DNA of 64,000 nt from Spirosoma pollinicola (GCF_002831565.1 NZ_CP025096.1:3201027-3265026); one strand, 5' to 3'. Shown: positions 18,107-28,514, counted from the stretch's first letter. The notes: generated from the letters alone by a model not told the origin. Numbers and translations are program-made.

Positions 18107-19909
18107 ATGGCAAAAACAGGAGGAGATCTTTTAATTGAACGCTTAATTGAGTGGGGAGTCGATACTATTTTTGGACTACCCGGTGATGGTATAAATGGTC
18201 TCTTTGAGTCACTGCGTACCCATCAGGATCAGATTCGTTTTATACAGGTTCGTCACGAGGAGGCAGCCGCATTCATGGCGGCCGGATACGCCAAGTTTAC
18301 TGGTAAGCTGGGCGTTTGCATGGCGACCTCGGGTTGTGGCGGCTTTCATCTGCTCAACGGTCTCTATGATGCCAAATATGATGGCCAGCCGGTGCTGGCC
18401 ATAACGGGGCATACCTATCATGATATAAGTGGTTCACTCTATCAGCAGGATGCTGATCTGGTGAAAGTATTCATGGATCTGGCACCTTACAATGAGCGGA
18501 TCATGGGGCCGGACCATGTAGTGAATGCGGTCGATCAGGCCATTCGTACGGCACTCGGCCAGCGCACGGTGTCGCACATCTCTTTTCCCAAGGATTTTCA
18601 GGAATGGACAGTGGGCGATGATACGCGCTCAATGCCCAATATTCCGAAACACACGGGTATATTGAAAGTAAGTACGGAGACAACGCCCGTTCTCGCCCAG
18701 CTTCAGCGTGCCGCCGACCTCATTAACGCGGGCGAAAAAGTAGCTATTTTTGTTGGTCGGGGGGCGCTTCATGCTCGTGAGGAAGTCATTCAACTTGCTG
18801 AAGCTGTAGGCGGGCCGGTCATTAAAGCGTTGCTGGGGAAAGGCGTTCTGCCCGACGATAGCCCATATACAACGGGTGGCCTGGGGCTGTTGGGTACAGC
18901 CCCGTCGCAGGATGCTATGGAAGAGTGCGACACGCTGGTGATGATCGGTACCCACTTCCCGTACCTTGAGTATTACCCAAAACCCGAACAGGTTATAACC
19001 ATACAAATTGACCTTGACGCTGCGCGTATCGGCCTGCGAACGCCGGTCGATGTTGGGTTGGTGGGCGACAGTAAAACCATCCTTCAGGCGTTACTACCGC
19101 TGATTACCCGGAAAGCAGATCGGGGATTTCTGGAAAAAGCACAGGAGCGGATGGAATTCTGGCGCGAGCTGATGACCGAGCGAGGAACCCAGACCGACAT
19201 ACCCATGAAACCACAGGTGATTCCGTACATTGTGAGCCCGCTGCTGAACGACGACGCCATCGTTACCTGCGACTGTGGCAACAACACGACCTGGGCGGCC
19301 CGACATATTCAGATGCGGGGTACAATGCAGTTCTCAACCTCGGGTTTGTTGGCCACTATGGGGTCGGGTTTACCGTATGCCATTGCAGCTTCGGTGGCCT
19401 ATCCTGGTCGGCAGGTGGTTGCGCTGGTGGGCGATGGCGGCTTTACAATGCTGATGGGCGAGATGGCTACGGCGGTCAAGTACAAGTTACCCATTAAAGT
19501 CTTCATCTTCCATAATAATTCGTATGGGCAGATCAAGTGGGAGCAGATCGTGCTGGAAGGTAATCCTGAATTTGGGGTTGATATTCAGTCAATTGACTTT
19601 GCCGCCTATGCTAAAGCCTGTGGCGCAACCGGCTTCACCATCGACGATCCCAAAAATGCCGACGAGATCATCCGACAGGCATTGGCGCACGACGGGCCGG
19701 TTATTGTCGATGCCATCGTGGACCAGAACGAGCCGCCCATGCCCGGAAAAATCACTACCGATCAGGCTATCGAGCTGACAAAAGCATTGGTTCGGGGTGA
19801 GCGGGATAGCGGAGATATTATCAAAAATATTGTTGGCAATCAGTTCCGCGAAGCCGTAGCGACCAAGGGACGCAGCCTGCTTTCGGTATTGCCGGGCATT
19901 GGAAAATGA
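18107..19909 (+). CDS. ThDP-dependent enzyme, pyruvate oxidase/dehydrogenase (PoxB)-like
   Basis: This 600-residue thiamine diphosphate enzyme is of the acetolactate synthase/pyruvate oxidase family. The N-terminal Pyr domain has the activating Glu in VRHEEAAAFMAAGYAK near residue 50. A central Rossmann domain follows, and the C-terminal PP domain has the GDG...N motif, GDGGFTMLMGEMATAV to FIFHNNSYGQIKWEQ. This type decarboxylates pyruvate oxidatively with FAD and passes electrons to quinone or O2; acetolactate synthase activity cannot be excluded. It is a stand-alone gene with no small subunit nearby. Confidence 0.85.
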   Translation: MAKTGGDLLIERLIEWGVDTIFGLPGDGINGLFESLRTHQDQIRFIQVRHEEAAAFMAAGYAKFTGKLGVCMATSGCGGFHLLNGLYDAKYDGQPVLAITGHTYHDISGSLYQQDADLVKVFMDLAPYNERIMGPDHVVNAVDQAIRTALGQRTVSHISFPKDFQEWTVGDDTRSMPNIPKHTGILKVSTETTPVLAQLQRAADLINAGEKVAIFVGRGALHAREEVIQLAEAVGGPVIKALLGKGVLPDDSPYTTGGLGLLGTAPSQDAMEECDTLVMIGTHFPYLEYYPKPEQVITIQIDLDAARIGLRTPVDVGLVGDSKTILQALLPLITRKADRGFLEKAQERMEFWRELMTERGTQTDIPMKPQVIPYIVSPLLNDDAIVTCDCGNNTTWAARHIQMRGTMQFSTSGLLATMGSGLPYAIAASVAYPGRQVVALVGDGGFTMLMGEMATAVKYKLPIKVFIFHNNSYGQIKWEQIVLEGNPEFGVDIQSIDFAAYAKACGATGFTIDDPKNADEIIRQALAHDGPVIVDAIVDQNEPPMPGKITTDQAIELTKALVRGERDSGDIIKNIVGNQFREAVATKGRSLLSVLPGIGK

Positions 19910-19958
19910 GTAGCCTAACCACGATTGTTTAAAAAAATATTCATAACGGAATCGGATC

Positions 19959-19993
19959 GGATGCTGGCCCCGACTACTTAGGGGCCAGCATCC
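19959..19993. terminator. Strong GC-rich hairpin after the ThDP enzyme gene
   Basis: GGATGCTGGCCCC (19959-19971) pairs perfectly with 19981-19993 around a 9-base loop, 50 bases after the stop codon. There is no T-run after it, so it may be an RNA-stabilising 3' hairpin or an intergenic palindrome rather than an intrinsic terminator. The rest of 19994-20262 has no gene that I can support. Confidence 0.5.
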
Positions 19994-20262
19994 ACCATTG
20001 CCAACGGCGTGTATCACGCCACTAGTAAACGTATCCATGACCTGTTATGTTAGGTGTGGTTGATAAACTCTCGGCATTCGGTGGATAACTGAGCTTGTCC
20101 TCAATACTGGTCTACCGGAAGAGCGGGTAGATTTCTAAGTAATCTTTAAGATTTTTTTAAGTTCATTTTAAGGTGAATGCATGTTTTTTGACTTGCCATA
20201 GTAAGCAATTACAATCCTTCTGAATTATCCAGTTACTCAACAACCTGAAAACGATCTTTCCT

Positions 20263-21195
20263 ATGTTTGACCCCTTATTTGGTGCACCGGAAATTCCAAT
20301 CGACAAACTTTGGACCGTAGAGCAGGGGGCTCCAAATCTAATTCTTTGGGCCGTTCCGATCATGATCCTGCTGACTGCCATCGAAATGGTTGTTACCTAC
20401 ATTCAGGAAAAACCGTATTATGACAAGTGGGAAACCCTCGGGTCGGTATTGGTTGGCCTTGGCTCACTGGTGGTAGGAGCGGGGGTTAAACTGGGGTTGC
20501 TGTATGGCGTTGTGTGGCTATATAACCTGCTGCCGTGGCGAATGGCACTTCAGTGGTGGACGCTGGTTCCCTGTTACCTGATCTTCGATTTCTTCAGTTA
20601 TTGGGCACATCGGGTGTCACATGAGCAGCGTTTCTGGTGGGCAACCCACATTGTTCACCATTCGGGCGAGTATTACAACCTGAGTGTTTCGTTCCGGCTA
20701 AGTTGGATTCAGAACTTGAAAATCATCTTTTTTGTACCCGTCGCGTTAATGGGATTTCACCCCATTGTTTTCTTTACGGTTAGTCAACTGGCTGTTCTTT
20801 TTCAGTTCTGGGTGCATACAGAATACATCAAAAAACTCCCTCGATGGATCGAGTTTATCTTCGCTACGCCTTCTAACCATCGCGTTCACCATGGTTCGCA
20901 GGAAAAGTATATCGACAAGAATTTTGGGGCTACGTTTATTTTCTGGGACCGAATTTTCGATACATACGAGCCTGAGGATGAACGGCCCATTTATGGTATA
21001 ACGACTAATATCGAGCAGAAGGCTAACCCCATCCACATCAATTTTCATGAGCTGACCGATATTATCCGTGATGTCAGGAAGGCAAAAGGGCTTCGCGAAA
21101 AATGGTTTTATGTCTTTGGTAGCCCCATAAAAGTGGCTGAGAAAAAGCAGCAGATGGCCAGGCAGTTTTCTGTCGAACCGGAGCAGGTTGTCTGA
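20263..21195 (+). CDS. Sterol desaturase / fatty acid hydroxylase family protein
   Basis: This 310-residue integral membrane di-iron enzyme has about four to five membrane helices. Three histidine clusters are visible: HRVSHE near 123-128, HIVHHSGEYYNLSVSFR near 135-151 and NHRVHHG near 206-212. These are the metal ligands of the superfamily. It probably hydroxylates or desaturates a lipid in the inner membrane; the substrate is not evident. The gene stands alone and is convergent with the efflux operon. Confidence 0.9.
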   Translation: MFDPLFGAPEIPIDKLWTVEQGAPNLILWAVPIMILLTAIEMVVTYIQEKPYYDKWETLGSVLVGLGSLVVGAGVKLGLLYGVVWLYNLLPWRMALQWWTLVPCYLIFDFFSYWAHRVSHEQRFWWATHIVHHSGEYYNLSVSFRLSWIQNLKIIFFVPVALMGFHPIVFFTVSQLAVLFQFWVHTEYIKKLPRWIEFIFATPSNHRVHHGSQEKYIDKNFGATFIFWDRIFDTYEPEDERPIYGITTNIEQKANPIHINFHELTDIIRDVRKAKGLREKWFYVFGSPIKVAEKKQQMARQFSVEPEQVV

Positions 21196-21257
21196 AACCA
21201 TTGGTTACGCCATAAAACTTTTCCCGCTCGATGTGGCCCTTTACGGAGCTTTTTTCC

Positions 21258-22610
21258 CTAGTGTTGGGCTGATAAATGGGAAATCCCACTTTTTTGTTCC
21301 AGCTCCGTTAAGGCGAGCCGATACGCCATTTGGGCAGCATATAAATCAACTTCAGCTTTAGTCAGGGTGGCCTGCGTTTCCAGTACGTCCCGCTTCAACA
21401 CCAGACCAGCCACCAGCCGGTCATTTTTGATTTTCAACTCGTCCCGTCGATACTGAGCGGCCTGCCCGGCAATGGGTAATAACGACTGGGCCTGTCGTGC
21501 TTTCCGGTAAGCTTTCTCCACGTCGGCCCGAACGTGTTCGCTGGTGTACTGGCGGTTTTCATCGGCCTGCTTCTGCTGCGAAAGGCGTTGGTTTAACGTC
21601 GACCGGCGACGACCGAAATCGACAATGTTGTAGCTCATCTGTAGCCCCAGAAAGTAATTACTTTGGGGTAGGTCGGAGATGACATTCTGGAACAGATAGC
21701 CCCCCAGTGCCCCCACCGTTGGAATGTAGTCCTTGCGGGCGGCCTGTACGCCCAGGGTCGCTTTCTGACTGGTTTGATCGGCCTGACGCAGTTCCAGATT
21801 CCCCGTTTTCGCCCCTTCAAGATAAGTGGTCAGCGGGTTTAACGTGGGGAGTGAATCGCTGACCGGGTTGATCATCAGCGGAGTGCCTGATGATTGCCCC
21901 AGCAACTCGTTCAGGTCGGCGGTGTAGTCTTCGATTTGGTTGCTTAGCTGCAACAGTTGCTGCTGTTGGTTGGCCAGATCGGCCTGCAGGCCCACTTTGT
22001 TGACGGGGTCGGTTTTGCCAGCCAGAAGGGCACTCTCTACATCATATAATTTAGCTTGCGTAAGGTCGATGGTAGTTTGTGTCTGCTGTTGTTGCTTTTG
22101 GGCAATCAGCAGCCCATAATACAGTTTTTCAACCCCTTGCCGAATCGCCAGTTCAGCCTCACTTACCTGCGTGCGGGCCAGTTCAACATCGGCTTCGGCC
22201 ACCTTGACCCCATCCTTTATTTTACCCAGCTGACTAATTGGCTGATAGGCCAGTACATTACCCAAAAACAGGTTGTGCTTAGCTTTAAACAAGGTCAAAT
22301 CCTGTTGCGGAAGCGGGATGGGTGTTGTGCCGGGCAGCACACCAATTGACCCACGGGGCAGGGTCAGGTCGCGGGTAACGCCGTTGTAGGCATACATGCC
22401 ATTGGCCACGATCAATGGATAAAGCCGACTGCGTGCTTCGGTGATTTTGTAGCCGGATTCATCCACTTTATAGCGGGCTATTTTGAGCCGCCGGTTCTGT
22501 TCTATAGCTTGTTGTTGTGCCTGAGCAAGGGAAATCGACTGGCTTGTTTGGGCACATACTGCCTGACCGGATAACGCCAGCAACAGGTTGATTTTTATGA
22601 AATTGGTCAT
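21258..22610 (-). CDS. TolC family outer membrane efflux channel
   Basis: From the ATG at 22610 the protein has 450 residues with signal MTNFIKINLLLALSGQAVCAQ. An open frame to 22754 lies inside the pump gene and is rejected. The protein has the repeated long helices of TolC-like channels (for example ARTQVSEAELAIRQGVEKLY) and a C-terminal ELEQKSG. It would provide the outer-membrane exit for the RND pump. It is the last gene of the operon and starts 11 bases after the pump stop codon. Confidence 0.92.
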   Translation of the reverse strand: MTNFIKINLLLALSGQAVCAQTSQSISLAQAQQQAIEQNRRLKIARYKVDESGYKITEARSRLYPLIVANGMYAYNGVTRDLTLPRGSIGVLPGTTPIPLPQQDLTLFKAKHNLFLGNVLAYQPISQLGKIKDGVKVAEADVELARTQVSEAELAIRQGVEKLYYGLLIAQKQQQQTQTTIDLTQAKLYDVESALLAGKTDPVNKVGLQADLANQQQQLLQLSNQIEDYTADLNELLGQSSGTPLMINPVSDSLPTLNPLTTYLEGAKTGNLELRQADQTSQKATLGVQAARKDYIPTVGALGGYLFQNVISDLPQSNYFLGLQMSYNIVDFGRRRSTLNQRLSQQKQADENRQYTSEHVRADVEKAYRKARQAQSLLPIAGQAAQYRRDELKIKNDRLVAGLVLKRDVLETQATLTKAEVDLYAAQMAYRLALTELEQKSGISHLSAQH

Positions 22611-22621
22611 GGTTGAGTTCG

Positions 22622-25600
22622 TTAAGAGGCCTGGTAGGCAATGGCTTCTTCTTTGGTTTTGACGGTCATTACAAACAGGACGGGAATGACAAGCAGGGCC
22701 GTTACCATCGAAAAAATGACGCCCACCGCCAGTACACTCGCCAGCGGGCTCCACATGGGCGAGCCCGACAGAATCATGGGCACCACGCCAATAGCTGCGG
22801 CCATTGTGGTGAGGAAGATGGGCCGTAGCCGACGCTTGCCGGCTTCCATAGCGGCAGTGCGAATGTCCATTCCTTTGCGAATTAGTTCATTGGCGTAATC
22901 GACAAGGATGATGGCGTTGCGAACAACAATTCCTGACAGGCTGATGAGGCCCATAAACGCGGTGAATCCAAACGGATTGCCAGTAATCAGCAGCCCCAGC
23001 AGAGCCCCAAACAGACTCAACGGTATGGATGCCATCACCACCAGCGACTCCTTGAGGTTACGGAACTGAAACAGCAGAATCAGGAAAATAAGGACCAGAC
23101 TGATGCCCAATGCGCCAACCATCTGGCTAAACGTCGCTTTGCGGTTTTCATCTTCTCCACCGTACTGTATGCTGTAGCCAACGGGTAGCCGGATGTTAGC
23201 GATCTGCGGCTGAATAGCTTTCAAAACTTCAGATGGTAAGGTGTTTTGGTGGGTTTCGGCCTGCACAGTCAGCGTTCGAACCCCGTTTCGATGCATGATG
23301 CGGCCGGTTTGCCATTCGGGGCGGAGAGTAGCAATCTGCCGGAGAGGCACACTGTTGCCCGTTACCGGCGAGTTGATGTAGGTGTTTTCCAGATCCGTGA
23401 AATTCCGGCGGCTTTCTTCATCAAGTCGCAACACCAGATTGACGGGTTGGTCGCCTTCATAAAGTACCGAGATGGGTGCTCCCGAAAAGCCAGTGTAAAT
23501 GCTGGTCGCTACACCCGATGTCGTAAAGCCCAGCCGGTTGGCTTCATCTTTCAAGGCAATCCCGACACCGTAATAATCTTCCTTAAAATCAGTGCGAACG
23601 AGTGCGCTGCCGGGCGCTTTTCGAACGATGGCCTGAATCTGGGTGCCAAGGCGTTTCAACTCCCGGAGGTCATTGCCAACAATGCGTACTTCGACCGGTG
23701 CGATGGTCAGTGCACCCTGTTGCATCAGGCGAACACGCGGGCTTCCATCGGGAACGGCAGCCGCTACTTTTTCGGTCAACTCCTCCGCCAGGGCTTCAGT
23801 TTCTGCATCCGTATGGGTGTTGATCAATAATTGACCGTAGTTAGTAACGGGTGGTTCGGGCGAGAAGTTGTAGTAAAAACGGGGGGCACTGGTGCCCACA
23901 AACGAGGCATAGTTTTCAACCTTTTTGTCTTTTTTAATCAGGTTTTCCAACCTGGCAACCGCCTGATTTGTCTTCTCTACTTTGGTGCCGGTTGGCATCC
24001 AGACCTCCACCACAAACTGGTTACGCTCGGCCGCCGGAAAGAATTTCTGGCGTATTCCTTTAAACAAAAGGCCTGATGCGGCAATGGAAACTACGGCCAC
24101 AATGAGCGTAGCCGTGCGGTGGTCAATACACCAGCCAATAGCCTTGTCATAGCCATCCTGCATATAGTCCAGCAGCGACTTTTTCTTCGGTTTGGTAGGC
24201 TTGTCTACTGCGTCGATGGCCTGATGAAGCCCTTTTTTAATGAACGTGTAGCACAAAAAGGGAGTGAGCAACATGGCCACTATGAATGACGAGGCCAGTG
24301 CAATGGATACGGTAACGGGCAACGAGAAAATGAACTCCCCGACTGACCCCGTCAGGATCACCATCGGCAGAAACGACGCGATAATCGTGGCCGTGGCCGT
24401 TAACACCGGAACGACCAGATCGGTGGCACTTCGCCAGGCGGCTGTCCAGCGTTCGACTCCCTCGTCCAGCAACTCAACGTAATTATCGGCAATGACAATG
24501 GCATCGTCGACCACCATGCCCAACACCACAATAAGAGCCGCGAGTGACACCTGATGTAATTCAATTCCGAAGGTGTGGAGGAGGGCAAAGGTAACCGCCA
24601 CCGTTACCGGAATAGCCATAGCCGCCACGGCCGCAATGCGGAAAGGCAGCAGGATGATGGTCACGATGACAACTGATACGATAGCCAGGAAAAACTCCCG
24701 GATAAAGTCGCTGACACTTCGCTGTACGACCTGAGGCTGATTGACGACCGTTGTTAGCTTGATCGAACTGGGCAGATTCTGCTGAATCTCGGCGAGTTTA
24801 GCCGCCACCTGATCGCCAAACTGAACAATGTTATTGCCTTCCTGCATCTCTACAGACAGCATCAGGGCCGGGTGTCCGTCTACCGAGATGGTGGACGTGG
24901 GGTCGGTATATTCGCGTTTGATGGTAGCCACCTCGCCAAGCCGAATGACTGCCCCGGTTGGGGTTGTGCCAATCACCTGATTGGCCACTTCATGTTCGGT
25001 ATTGTAAAATCCCTGCGCATAGAGCGGCACCTGCGACTCGTCGGTTTTGACGTTGCCAGTGGCTTTTATTGCATTTTGTGCCTGTAACACCTGCACAACC
25101 TGCGTCCATTTAATGCCATATTGAGCAAGTTGTTGCGAACTGGCCGTAATGGTGATCTGTTCTTTCTGCTCGCCGTATCGCCGGATTTTCGACACGGCTT
25201 TATTGGTGCGCAGGCCATCTTCAATGCGTTTGAGGTAATCGCTTAGTTCGGTATATGACAACTGGTCGGACTCGACTCCAATCAACAGGGCGACCGTATC
25301 ACCAAAATCGGTGTTGAGAATGGGTCCCTGAACGCCCTGCGGTAAGTCAAGCACTTTAGCCTGATTCAGATCGTGACGCAGTTTCGACCAGAAAACGTCC
25401 GGGTTCTTAACGTTTTCTTCCAGTTCGACATTGATCACAACGGCCCCATCGCGGGTGGTCGAGTACGTCTTTTCCTTTCGTACTTCGGCGTAGCCAAAAA
25501 GGTATTGTTCAATTTTACGCGTTACCTGATCTTCGACCTGCGCCGAGTTGGCACCGGGAAAGAAGGCAACGACCAGACCCGTCCGAATGGTGATCTTCGG

Positions 25601-25711
25601 GTCTTCCCGCCGGGGCATGGTCAACAGCGAGTAGATGCCCAGCGCCACAGCCAGAAACACAACACTCAGTGTTACTTGTGGGTATTTTAAAGAGGCTTTG
25701 ATGGGATTCAT
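22622..25711 (-). CDS. RND efflux pump inner-membrane permease
   Basis: This 1029-residue AcrB/HAE1-type proton antiporter has the usual two-fold repeat of six membrane helices and large periplasmic loops. The proton-relay aspartates are visible in helix 4, VVLGMVVDDAIVIADNY (about 398-399), and the FMGLISLSGIVVRNAIILVD helix in the second half. The length is normal. Its start overlaps the adaptor gene stop by 4 bp (ATGA), and TolC follows 11 bases after its stop. Substrates cannot be predicted; multidrug, detergent or metabolite export are all possible. Confidence 0.95.
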   Translation of the reverse strand: MNPIKASLKYPQVTLSVVFLAVALGIYSLLTMPRREDPKITIRTGLVVAFFPGANSAQVEDQVTRKIEQYLFGYAEVRKEKTYSTTRDGAVVINVELEENVKNPDVFWSKLRHDLNQAKVLDLPQGVQGPILNTDFGDTVALLIGVESDQLSYTELSDYLKRIEDGLRTNKAVSKIRRYGEQKEQITITASSQQLAQYGIKWTQVVQVLQAQNAIKATGNVKTDESQVPLYAQGFYNTEHEVANQVIGTTPTGAVIRLGEVATIKREYTDPTSTISVDGHPALMLSVEMQEGNNIVQFGDQVAAKLAEIQQNLPSSIKLTTVVNQPQVVQRSVSDFIREFFLAIVSVVIVTIILLPFRIAAVAAMAIPVTVAVTFALLHTFGIELHQVSLAALIVVLGMVVDDAIVIADNYVELLDEGVERWTAAWRSATDLVVPVLTATATIIASFLPMVILTGSVGEFIFSLPVTVSIALASSFIVAMLLTPFLCYTFIKKGLHQAIDAVDKPTKPKKKSLLDYMQDGYDKAIGWCIDHRTATLIVAVVSIAASGLLFKGIRQKFFPAAERNQFVVEVWMPTGTKVEKTNQAVARLENLIKKDKKVENYASFVGTSAPRFYYNFSPEPPVTNYGQLLINTHTDAETEALAEELTEKVAAAVPDGSPRVRLMQQGALTIAPVEVRIVGNDLRELKRLGTQIQAIVRKAPGSALVRTDFKEDYYGVGIALKDEANRLGFTTSGVATSIYTGFSGAPISVLYEGDQPVNLVLRLDEESRRNFTDLENTYINSPVTGNSVPLRQIATLRPEWQTGRIMHRNGVRTLTVQAETHQNTLPSEVLKAIQPQIANIRLPVGYSIQYGGEDENRKATFSQMVGALGISLVLIFLILLFQFRNLKESLVVMASIPLSLFGALLGLLITGNPFGFTAFMGLISLSGIVVRNAIILVDYANELIRKGMDIRTAAMEAGKRRLRPIFLTTMAAAIGVVPMILSGSPMWSPLASVLAVGVIFSMVTALLVIPVLFVMTVKTKEEAIAYQAS

Positions 25712-26778
25712 TTTGCAGGCTGGTTAAATTGAATCGACACCCCATCCTGCAATTTCTGCTGACCACCAGTAACGATCAGATCGGTTGCGTTGAGACCGGA
25801 GGTGATCTCAATGTCGCTGGCAAACACTTGGCCTACCGTTACTTTTCGTTTAAAGGCCTGCTTTTTCTGTACATCGGCCACAAACACATAGGTCGAGCCG
25901 TCATCATCACGCAGCACGACATTGCCGGGTAACACCAGTGCCTTTTTTGTATTCGTAGCAACCAATCGCGCATCGGCGATCATGCCGGGCCGAATCTGTA
26001 GCGTTGGATTTGGTAAGTCAATCTTAACCGAATAGGCGCGGGATGCAGGATCGGCAACGGCCCCTATCAGGGATATTTGGCCCGTATAGGACTTGTTCAT
26101 TGCCGGAATCGTGATCTGAGCAGACTGACCGAGTCGCAACTGACCCACTTCCGACTCGGGTACCGACACTCTCACTTTGATGGGTTGAATATCCGCAATT
26201 TGGAACAGAGGTTGCCCCTGCGGAATAATCTCGCCCGCATTGGCTCCCTTGCGGGCCACGATACCGGAAATGGGTGAGTACAACTTCGTTTCCCGCAGGT
26301 TTTTAGCGGCTAGTTGCTGGCGGGCCTTCACTTCTTCCAGACCGGTTACGGCTTTTTCGTAGTCGCTGGGGGTGAGGCTGCCCCGTTCTTTCAGAATCGT
26401 AAGCCGGTTATATTCATCCTGAACACGAGCAACATTGGCGTTGGCAATCGTCACGCCCAATTGGTAATCAGTTGGTTCGATGGAGGCAATCAATTGCCCT
26501 GCCCGAATCGTCTGGCCTTCCTGAATAACGACCCGATTCAGCTTGCCGCCAACCATAAATCCCAGGTTAACGGTGGTTTCAGCTTCGGTAGAACCGCTTA
26601 GTACAAGTTGACCACCTTCCTGTGCATTCTGAATCCGGCTCACGACAACGGGGATAGCCGGGGGCGTTTCTGTCGGGCCGGACTCCGGATTCTGTTTCTT
26701 GTTGGATGTGGTCTGGCAGGCTAGCACGTTGGTAACCAGTGTACAGGTAATGAGTAAGCGACTGTAATTGACCTTCAT
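25708..26778 (-). CDS. RND periplasmic adaptor lipoprotein
   Basis: The ATG at 26778 gives 356 residues beginning with a lipoprotein signal with lipobox VLAC (Cys21); the frame open to 26814 adds an unlikely extension. Membrane-fusion-protein parts are visible: beta-barrel and biotinyl-lipoyl-like segments (GFMVGGKLNRVVIQEGQTI), a short helical hairpin and the conserved LYSPISGIVARKGANAGEII. It links the pump to TolC. It is the first gene of the three-gene efflux operon, and no regulator gene sits beside it. Confidence 0.93.
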   Translation of the reverse strand: MKVNYSRLLITCTLVTNVLACQTTSNKKQNPESGPTETPPAIPVVVSRIQNAQEGGQLVLSGSTEAETTVNLGFMVGGKLNRVVIQEGQTIRAGQLIASIEPTDYQLGVTIANANVARVQDEYNRLTILKERGSLTPSDYEKAVTGLEEVKARQQLAAKNLRETKLYSPISGIVARKGANAGEIIPQGQPLFQIADIQPIKVRVSVPESEVGQLRLGQSAQITIPAMNKSYTGQISLIGAVADPASRAYSVKIDLPNPTLQIRPGMIADARLVATNTKKALVLPGNVVLRDDDGSTYVFVADVQKKQAFKRKVTVGQVFASDIEITSGLNATDLIVTGGQQKLQDGVSIQFNQPAK

Positions 26779-27119
26779 AACACTAACTTTATGGTAAGTA
26801 AATGATATTACCAAGAAGTAACGTTCGTGCCTACTTTGTTTTAAATGAGTCGAATTACCTAGCGAATGGCCACACGGAGACCAGCTATTAAAGCGCCAGA
26901 ACCCACTGTTTTCTATGTGGTTGGCTATTTAAATGTAACCGATGATTATTTAACCAAACATTAACCTGCACTTTATACCTAGTTCAGGGTGATTTTTGTT
27001 CTTTGTATAGTCAGGAATAGGGCTTAAATTTTAGACAATAGCGTGTCTATTATCGATCTGGCGGGCCTGTTTTTGATGGGTAATACAACTACATTTTTCT
27101 CGAATAAAGGGAGTAGATT
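26779..27119. other. Divergent intergenic region without genes
   Basis: These 341 bases separate the efflux operon from the low-complexity protein gene and must hold both promoters. I see no exact TAnnTTTG box in a convincing place. A weak dyad, ACAATAG-cgtgt-CTATTAT at about 27034-27052, could be a regulator site, but it is not strong. Confidence 0.4.
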
Positions 27120-28493
27120 ATGAAAACGTTCATCCAGAGTATCACGGCTAAAGCTTTGCTGCTTTCATTAGGTCTGTTGGCCGCAGGATGGCAACCCACC
27201 CTTGCCCAAAATGCACAATTCGGTCAGCAGCAACCGGTTAACAATACCGACCAAAGTTTATTTTCGACTATTGCCCCTTACCGGGATGATGTTCGTCAGT
27301 CTGTTCTACTGGCTAGCCAGCAGCCGCAGGTATTAAGCGGGCTGGCTCAGCAACGCGCTGCCAGTGAACAGGGATTTAGTACTATCATTCAGGGTTACGG
27401 ACAAACGAAGCAAGGCTGGTTTTACGACATTGCCCGCTACCCCGACCTGCTGCACACGCTGGCTACTATGCCGACAAATGCCAGTGAGTCGGAGATAAAA
27501 ACGCTGGCCAAAAGCTTGCCAACCGATTCGCAGGAGTCGACCTGGAAATTGTATCGTCACCATCACGACGACCTGGTGCAGGTCGATAACCTGAATCAAC
27601 AGGCGCAGCAGGGATTCGAGCGGTTAATCGCACCCCTGGATAATCAGACGCAACAGGCGTTCCGTCAGTTGATCGAGATGCCCGACGTTATGACGACGCT
27701 CACCGATCAGCCCGACAAGACGGCTCAGTTGGCTGACGCTTACCGGAACAATCCCGACCAGGTGACGCAGGATTTAGCGTCCTTACATGATCGTCTGGAC
27801 GCTCAGAATAAGCAGGAATTGGCTGATTATCAGAATCAGTTGAACAACGACCCGCAGGCAAAACAGGAGTTGCAGCAGGCTGGTCAGGCCTACGCACGGG
27901 CCAATGGGTATAATACGAATGGCATCAATCCAAACCCTGCCTGGACAAACACGTCCAACTATTATCAGAACCCGTATCCATTCTGGTTTGGCTATCCATA
28001 CTGGTACACCTCAGCCATGTGGTATCCATCGGCCTGGTGGTATGGCACTGGTTTCTATTATGGATTAGGCGGTAATATGATGGTGTTTGGTTTGCCTTCT
28101 TATGGTTTTTCCAACTGGTTCTTTAGTGGTGGGCATTATGCCTATCCGCACCTGTATGGCCAATACAATCGGTACTATTCCCACTACTCGGGTATAAATC
28201 GCGGATACAATCCAGCCAATGCGGGCTTTATGTCTGCCGCCAACCGTGCGTTTGGCTTGTCGAGGGGAATTTCGTCTTCTCGTGGCAACTGGGTAACGAG
28301 TGGTCGGCAGTTTAATCCGTCGAACGGTGGTTTTAGCGGTGGCCGGGTAGCGGCACCATCCACAAATTTTGGCGGTTCCCGTTCACAGAGTTGGGGCGGG
28401 GGCGGTACGCGCTCCTTCGGTGGCGGTGGTGGTTTCGGTGGCGGCTTTCACGGTGGTGGCGGTGGTTTCCACGGCGGTGGCGGACGTCGATAA
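27120..28493 (+). CDS. Secreted low-complexity protein with Gly-rich tail
   Basis: This 457-residue protein has a signal peptide (cleavage near TLAQ). Residues 30-270 are helical and rich in Gln, Asp and Leu. The middle (about 275-370) is crowded with Tyr, Trp, Phe and Pro (NPYPFWFGYPYWYTSAMWYP). The last 60 residues are mostly Gly with Ser, Phe, His and Arg, ending GGGGRR. It recalls DUF3300-type and other aromatic/glycine-rich surface proteins, but I cannot name a family. It is probably an envelope or extracellular structural protein. Two long inverted repeats follow it. Confidence 0.7.
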   Translation: MKTFIQSITAKALLLSLGLLAAGWQPTLAQNAQFGQQQPVNNTDQSLFSTIAPYRDDVRQSVLLASQQPQVLSGLAQQRAASEQGFSTIIQGYGQTKQGWFYDIARYPDLLHTLATMPTNASESEIKTLAKSLPTDSQESTWKLYRHHHDDLVQVDNLNQQAQQGFERLIAPLDNQTQQAFRQLIEMPDVMTTLTDQPDKTAQLADAYRNNPDQVTQDLASLHDRLDAQNKQELADYQNQLNNDPQAKQELQQAGQAYARANGYNTNGINPNPAWTNTSNYYQNPYPFWFGYPYWYTSAMWYPSAWWYGTGFYYGLGGNMMVFGLPSYGFSNWFFSGGHYAYPHLYGQYNRYYSHYSGINRGYNPANAGFMSAANRAFGLSRGISSSRGNWVTSGRQFNPSNGGFSGGRVAAPSTNFGGSRSQSWGGGGTRSFGGGGGFGGGFHGGGGGFHGGGGRR

Positions 28494-28514
28494 AGGAAAA
28501 TGATTTAATTAATC

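Noticed and set aside
22611..22754. Longer start for the TolC-like protein
   Set aside because: It lies within the RND pump gene and is a shadow of it; the signal peptide begins at the ATG at 22610.
20263..26778. The fatty acid hydroxylase as part of the efflux operon
   Set aside because: It is on the opposite strand and convergent with the operon.
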